Assembly (NCBI RefSeq): GCF_019931145.1
Contig: NZ_JAIOUV010000004.1
Span: 310,001 to 374,000, forward strand
DNA: 64,000 bases
Direction of reading: 5' to 3'
Origin: Marinicella meishanensis
Lineage (GTDB): Bacteria; Pseudomonadota; Gammaproteobacteria; Xanthomonadales; Marinicellaceae
The translations under genes and the position numbers were made by a program. The notes beneath the pieces are model-generated. The model had not been told where the DNA came from. It searched no databases and saw only the letters and a program-made list of their open reading frames with translations. Below are positions 60,367-64,000 of this stretch, one piece after another (within the stretch, counting starts at the first letter, position 1; each line of letters starts with the position of its first letter).

Positions 60367-61270
60367 GTACGCCATTCAACTGCGCGGTGTGAGCCGCCAA
60401 TACCCGCATTTTCAGCTGCAGGACATCAACTTGGCCTTGCCGACCGGTGGCATCATGGGCCTGATTGGCCCCAACGGTGCCGGCAAATCCACCTTGATCC
60501 GCATCATGATGGGCTTGGTGGGCGCCGATGCCGGTGACGTGCTGGTGCTGGGTCACCGCATACCCAATGCCCAGGTGTTGGCCAAAAATGACATTGGTTT
60601 TGCCTCCGAAGACATGCGTTTGTATAAAAACGCCACCTTACAATGGCACATGCATTGGGTGGCCAAGGTGTTCCCGGAACAATGGGATGGGGCCTATGCC
60701 CAACAACTGTTGCAGTCGTTCGACTTGATTGCCGCACAAAAAATCAAAGGCATGTCACACGGTCAACGGGTCAAGTCTGGCCTGTTGTTGATGCTGGCCC
60801 GCCACCCCCGTCTGCTGATTCTGGATGAACCCACCACCGGCTTGGATCCAGTGGCCAGAAAAGAGGTGCTGAATGAAATGATGCAGGTGCTGGCCGATGA
60901 AAGCCGCAGTGTGTTGTTCTCCTCCCACAACACCCAGGATGTGGAGCACCTGTCAGACCAGATCACCTTCATTGATCGCGGCCAATTGGTCAGCAGCAAA
61001 GACAAAGAGTCGTATCTGGAAAGTTGGCGGCGGGTGCAGGTCAAACTGCCCAGCAAAGAGGCACTGGCACCCCACCCGCAAATCACCGAAGTGATCCAAC
61101 ACGGTCACAGCGCCAACCTGGTGATCAAGGATTATGCACCGGACATGCTGGATCACCTGACCGCCCAAGGCGCCACCATCGGCACCGTCTCTCGCATGAC
61201 CTTGGAAGAGATTTTTGTCGCCGAAGTGGAATACAAAAGAAACCAAACAGCCGCTGGAGTAAACCCATGA
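60359..61270 (+). CDS. ABC-2 exporter ATP-binding protein
   Basis: A 303-residue ATPase: Walker A GLIGPNGAGKSTLI, signature region KGMSHGQRVKSGLLLMLA (SHGQ instead of SGGQ), Walker B LLILDEPTTGLDP, H-loop LFSSHNTQD. The C-terminal ~80 residues are an accessory domain. It lies between the YtrA-type regulator and its permease with overlapping ends. The start is ATG 60359. The exported substrate is unknown; YtrA operons are often induced by cell-wall antibiotics. Confidence 0.92.
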   Translation: MSEYAIQLRGVSRQYPHFQLQDINLALPTGGIMGLIGPNGAGKSTLIRIMMGLVGADAGDVLVLGHRIPNAQVLAKNDIGFASEDMRLYKNATLQWHMHWVAKVFPEQWDGAYAQQLLQSFDLIAAQKIKGMSHGQRVKSGLLLMLARHPRLLILDEPTTGLDPVARKEVLNEMMQVLADESRSVLFSSHNTQDVEHLSDQITFIDRGQLVSSKDKESYLESWRRVQVKLPSKEALAPHPQITEVIQHGHSANLVIKDYAPDMLDHLTAQGATIGTVSRMTLEEIFVAEVEYKRNQTAAGVNP

Positions 61271-61968
61271 ACACCGCCACCAACCCCATGACCACCAAAC
61301 CGGGTCTGATCAAAGCCTTGGTTCGCAAAGACCTGGAGCTGAATGCCGCCCCACTGGCCTTGTATCTGGTGGTGGGTTTGATCAGCTTGTGGTTGTTGAC
61401 ATTTGACAGCAAAGGCCCGTTCTATGCCGGCAGTGTGCTGTTGTTGTCGATGGTCATCGTGGCCAGTGCCCACCTGGTGATCAACACCGTGACCACCGAA
61501 CGCGATGACCAAACCTTGACCTTCATCATGAGTTTGCCGATCACCTTCATCCAATACACGCATGCCAAAATTTGTGCCAATTTATTGGGCTTCATGACTT
61601 TTTGGCTGATCATGTGGGCCGGCGTGATGGGGGTGATCTTCAGCCAAGCCGAAATCCCCAACGGCCTGGCCGTGTATGCCACCATTTTGTTGTTGGAGAT
61701 GTTGGCGGTGTTTGTGTTGTTGTTGGGTGTTGGGCTGATCAGTGAATCGCAAACCTGGACCATTGTGGTGATGTCCTTGACCAACATTGGCTTGTCCCTG
61801 TTCATGTACTGGTTGTCCAGCGTGGCCGCGATCAAATCCCACATGGACGCCGCAGATCCGGTGTGGAATGCCACCGCCTGGACCATCATCGCCGCCGAAT
61901 TGGCCTTCATTTTACTGGCTTTGGGCCTGACCTATTACGGCCAAAGCCGCAAACGAGATTTCTTATGA
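61267..61968 (+). CDS. ABC-2 exporter permease
   Basis: A 233-residue polytopic protein of about six helices (LALYLVVGLISLWLLTF, YAGSVLLLSMVIVASAHLV, LGFMTFWLIMWAGVMGVIFS, LLLEMLAVFVLLLGVGL, VVMSLTNIGLSLFMYWL, WTIIAAELAFILLALGLTYYG). The ATG overlaps the ATPase stop (ATGA), and the last codon overlaps the next gene start (ATGA). It partners the preceding ATPase. Confidence 0.88.
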   Translation: MNTATNPMTTKPGLIKALVRKDLELNAAPLALYLVVGLISLWLLTFDSKGPFYAGSVLLLSMVIVASAHLVINTVTTERDDQTLTFIMSLPITFIQYTHAKICANLLGFMTFWLIMWAGVMGVIFSQAEIPNGLAVYATILLLEMLAVFVLLLGVGLISESQTWTIVVMSLTNIGLSLFMYWLSSVAAIKSHMDAADPVWNATAWTIIAAELAFILLALGLTYYGQSRKRDFL

Positions 61969-63086
61969 AGCCAAGCACCGATGCCGTGGCCGACCCGGCC
62001 ATCCGTTACCATTACATGGACAACCTGCGGGCCCTGGCGATGCTCACCGGCGTGGTCTTTCATGCCAGCTTGGCCCACAGCCCGATGTTGCATTTTTTTT
62101 GGCTGACCGCCGACCAATCGGCCCCAGTGATCGACGTGTTTGCTTGGTTTTCGCACCTGTTTCGCATGCCGGTGTTCTTTTTGATCGCGGGGTTTTTTGC
62201 CACTTTTTTGCTGGAAAAAAGGGGGCTCAATCGGTTCCTCCTCAACCGCACATTGCGGGTGTTGCTGCCTTTTGTGATTTTTTTGCCCTTGGTGCTGTGG
62301 TCAATTGTCACTGGCATTGAATGGGCTGCAGACCATGTGAGCAAACCATCACCGGCTTTGTACTTCATCACCCAGCAAATGGCGGCCGACACCGAGCAAC
62401 CGATCAACACCTCACACCTGTGGTTTTTGTATTACCTGTGTCTGTTTTATGTGGCTTGGTTGTTGTTGCGCGGTTTGCGCCTGGCGATGGGCGCATGGGT
62501 GCAGCACTTGATGCGGCCCTGGGTGGTGGTGTTCATCATGCCACTGCTGTTGATTCCAGCCTTTTACAGCGTCAATGCCCCCCACCCGGCACCCGAAACC
62601 CTGCAGCCCCTGCTGTGGCCTTTTGGTTTGTATGGGGTGTTTTTCCTGTTCGGAACCTGGTTGTACCACCACCAAAACTTGATTCAAGCCTTGTACCGTT
62701 ATTGGCTGTGGATGCTGTTGGCTGGTTTGGGCAGTTATGTTTATTTTGCTTATCGGGTACCGGCGGCAGAAGGCACTTGGCTGATGGCCATTGCTGAGTC
62801 CTTCACCGCTTGGTACATGACCCTGGTCTGCGTGGTGGCCGGACACCGCTGGCTCAACCAACACAACCGGGTGGTGCGGTATTTTGCCGATGCGTCCTAT
62901 TGGATATATCTGATCCACATCCCGGTGCTGTTTGTGGTGCAATTTGCGCTGCTGGATCTGGCCTGGAACCTGTGGTTGGAATTTTTCCTGTCCACCGTGA
63001 TCACCCTGGGCATTGGTCTGTTGACTTATGCCTTGTTGGTCAGGTGGTCACCCATTGGCTGGTTGCTCAATGGCAAACGCCAGTGA
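61965..63086 (+). CDS. Acyltransferase-3 family membrane protein (OpgC/MdoC-like)
   Basis: A 373-residue protein with about ten helices: YHYMDNLRALAMLTGVVFHASLAHSP (acyltransferase-3 entry with the catalytic His), FRMPVFFLIAGFFATFLLEKRGLNRFLLNRTLRVLLPF, SHLWFLYYLCLFYVAW, DASYWIYLIHIPVLF. It transfers acyl groups, perhaps to glucans or other surface sugars. It is translationally coupled to the ABC permease, so it may modify the exported compound. Confidence 0.88.
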   Translation: MKPSTDAVADPAIRYHYMDNLRALAMLTGVVFHASLAHSPMLHFFWLTADQSAPVIDVFAWFSHLFRMPVFFLIAGFFATFLLEKRGLNRFLLNRTLRVLLPFVIFLPLVLWSIVTGIEWAADHVSKPSPALYFITQQMAADTEQPINTSHLWFLYYLCLFYVAWLLLRGLRLAMGAWVQHLMRPWVVVFIMPLLLIPAFYSVNAPHPAPETLQPLLWPFGLYGVFFLFGTWLYHHQNLIQALYRYWLWMLLAGLGSYVYFAYRVPAAEGTWLMAIAESFTAWYMTLVCVVAGHRWLNQHNRVVRYFADASYWIYLIHIPVLFVVQFALLDLAWNLWLEFFLSTVITLGIGLLTYALLVRWSPIGWLLNGKRQ

Positions 63087-63087
63087 A

Positions 63088-63453
63088 TCAACCGCCGATT
63101 GACAGCCACAACAAGATCAAACCCACCGCCGCCGGCAAAGCTTGCACGAAGAGGATTTTGCGGTTGGCGGTGACGGCGCCATAAATCCCTGCGATCAACA
63201 CGCAGGTCAAGAAGAACAATTTGATGTGAAAGCCAGCGGCTCCCAACCACAAACCCCAAATCAGACCGGCGGCCAAAAAGCCATTGTACAAACCTTGATT
63301 GGCGGCCAAGGTTTGACTTTGATCGGCCTGCTCCTGGGTCAAACCAAAGGCCTTCAAACCCAAAGGCTTGGTCCAAAAAAACATCTCCAGCACCATAAAG
63401 TAGAGGTGCAACAATGCCACCAACCCAATCACCCCATTCGCTGCCATCGTCAT
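63088..63453 (-). CDS. DUF1304 membrane protein
   Basis: A 121-residue protein with four hydrophobic helices (GVIGLVALLHLYFMVLEMFFW, FLAAGLIWGLWLGAAGFHIKLFF, VLIAGIYGAVTANRK, ALPAAVGLILLWLS) and the family motif LANQGLYNGFLAAGLIWG (here AANQGLYNGFLAAGLIWG). The function is unknown. The ATG at 63453 has a GGAG upstream; the TTG at 63468 lies before it. It is convergent with the acyltransferase-3 gene by one base. Confidence 0.88.
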   Translation of the reverse strand: MTMAANGVIGLVALLHLYFMVLEMFFWTKPLGLKAFGLTQEQADQSQTLAANQGLYNGFLAAGLIWGLWLGAAGFHIKLFFLTCVLIAGIYGAVTANRKILFVQALPAAVGLILLWLSIGG

Positions 63454-63512
63454 GTCATTCTCCGTCAATCAATCCATACATTTAAAGACATGCCTCGGCC
63501 CCTGTCAAATCT

Positions 63513-63782
63513 TAGGGCCTGTTAACACCCACTGAAAGGCGACTGCTGGATCGTATTGTTCAGCCATCAAGGCATCAGTCGTGAGGTGTGGTCACTCCAC
63601 ATGAACGACTGAATAACGCTGAGGGATGAAAAATACGACCCAGCCCCATGGGTTCAGACTGCAAAGGCCACACCCTGCGTTGCTCACCGCTCGATTGGAG
63701 TGGCCAAACCACGCGATTCGCGCCTTGATTGTGACCTTTGCAGCCTGCACAGTGGTCTTGCAGTGGGTGTTAACAGGCCCTA
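63513..63782. mobile_element. MITE-like element with 22-bp perfect terminal inverted repeats
   Basis: TAGGGCCTGTTAACACCCACTG at 63513-63534 is the exact reverse complement of 63761-63782. The two outermost bases are TA at both ends, compatible with TA target duplication as in IS630/Tc1-mariner elements. The 226-bp interior has no transposase; it carries a hairpin TCAGTCGT...ACGACTGA around 63580-63613. An ORF beginning at 63626 is spurious. The ends match the solitary copy at 13389-13413. Confidence 0.85.
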
Positions 63783-63798
63783 GCCAGACACACCAACA

Positions 63799-64000
63799 TC
63801 ACCCCAGCGCAGCGGCCAAGGCAACGGCCCACTGCGACCACCATACTGATTGGGCCAACGGTGCGGTGCCAAACATCACCGCGGTGATGAGCACGGTGCC
63901 CCACAACGAAACCGCATGAAAGCGACCCAATTGCAACCGGTCCCACCAAACCCAAAAAGCCATCAATACCAGGTGGGTGATGGCCGCATACAGGCCAGCC
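63799..64000 (-). CDS. C-terminal part of an integral membrane protein (runs off the window)
   Basis: The minus-strand frame from the edge to a TGA at 63799 encodes 66 residues: AGLYAAITHLVLMAFWVWWD at the edge, then FHAVSLWGTVLITAVMFGTA and SVWWSQWAVALAAALG before the stop. It is rich in Trp and has two or three hydrophobic helices. The MITE is inserted 17 bp past its stop. No family can be given from this fragment. A competing frame that ends in the MITE is less protein-like. Confidence 0.6.
   Translation of the reverse strand, partial: AGLYAAITHLVLMAFWVWWDRLQLGRFHAVSLWGTVLITAVMFGTAPLAQSVWWSQWAVALAAALG

Noticed and set aside
63626-63919. A 97-codon frame starting inside the MITE.
   Set aside because: It crosses the element end and has non-protein composition; the minus-strand membrane fragment explains the DNA beyond 63799 better.

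Overview
The window looks like a chromosomal stretch of a free-living, probably marine or soil gammaproteobacterium. The housekeeping genes (a his cluster, glmU-glmS, a PiT-type phosphate transporter) are gammaproteobacterial in type. The secreted proteins end in a tail of the form D-[VLI]-I-F-x-x-x-F-[DE], a style I associate with Marinicella and some Lysobacter relatives. That taxonomic guess is inference from style, not from a marker gene. No rRNA, tRNA, CRISPR array, phage or intact transposase gene was seen.

Layout. 1-5.9 kb: the 3' part of a histidine operon with two unusual fusions, HisC-HAD phosphatase and HisA-HisI-HisE, around hisB, hisH, hisF and hisD. 6-12 kb: secreted proteins (ThuA-like; PA-domain zinc metalloprotease with a small partner; papain-like cysteine protease; SnoaL-like). 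12-14.4 kb: leftward amidohydrolase, AAC(6')-like acetyltransferase and GFA-fold genes. 14.4-20.5 kb: diguanylate cyclase, RND efflux adaptor and pump, GST. 20.6-24.2 kb: a DUF285-repeat surface protein and a TRAP transporter membrane pair. 24.2-31 kb: a more AT-rich tract with a beta-helix secreted protein, an unknown membrane protein and a TPR receptor. 30.7-36.5 kb: PAP2 phosphatase, MJ1255-type glycosyltransferase, OlsF-like acyltransferase, DUF47 and PiT phosphate transport, SnoaL-like. 36.5-40 kb: DDGSGS-repeat beta-helix protein with a decayed second copy, and an ABC-2 exporter. 40-48 kb: two large tail-bearing secreted proteins, a CPXCG protein and an SPFH/ribbon-helix-helix operon. 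48-53.4 kb: an overlapping run of a GT2 and two polytopic membrane (YfhO and GT39-like) genes plus a VOC protein. 53.4-59.8 kb: Ser/Thr kinase-TPR, glmS, glmU and a small secreted protein. 60-63.5 kb: a YtrA-type regulator driving an ABC-2 exporter and an acyltransferase-3 gene, then DUF1304. 63.5-63.8 kb: a MITE-like element with 22-bp perfect inverted repeats, then a truncated membrane gene at the edge.

Themes. Five unrelated signal-peptide proteins share the same extreme C-terminal tail, which suggests a common surface sorting or secretion route with no obvious sorting partner in this window. A different C-terminal anchor, proline/valine-rich plus one membrane helix plus Arg, occurs on the DUF285 protein. 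The end sequence of the MITE near 63.5 kb recurs as a solitary 25-nt copy at 13.4 kb, where it provides the stop codon of the acetyltransferase gene. Many genes overlap by 1-25 nt, which marks compact operons.
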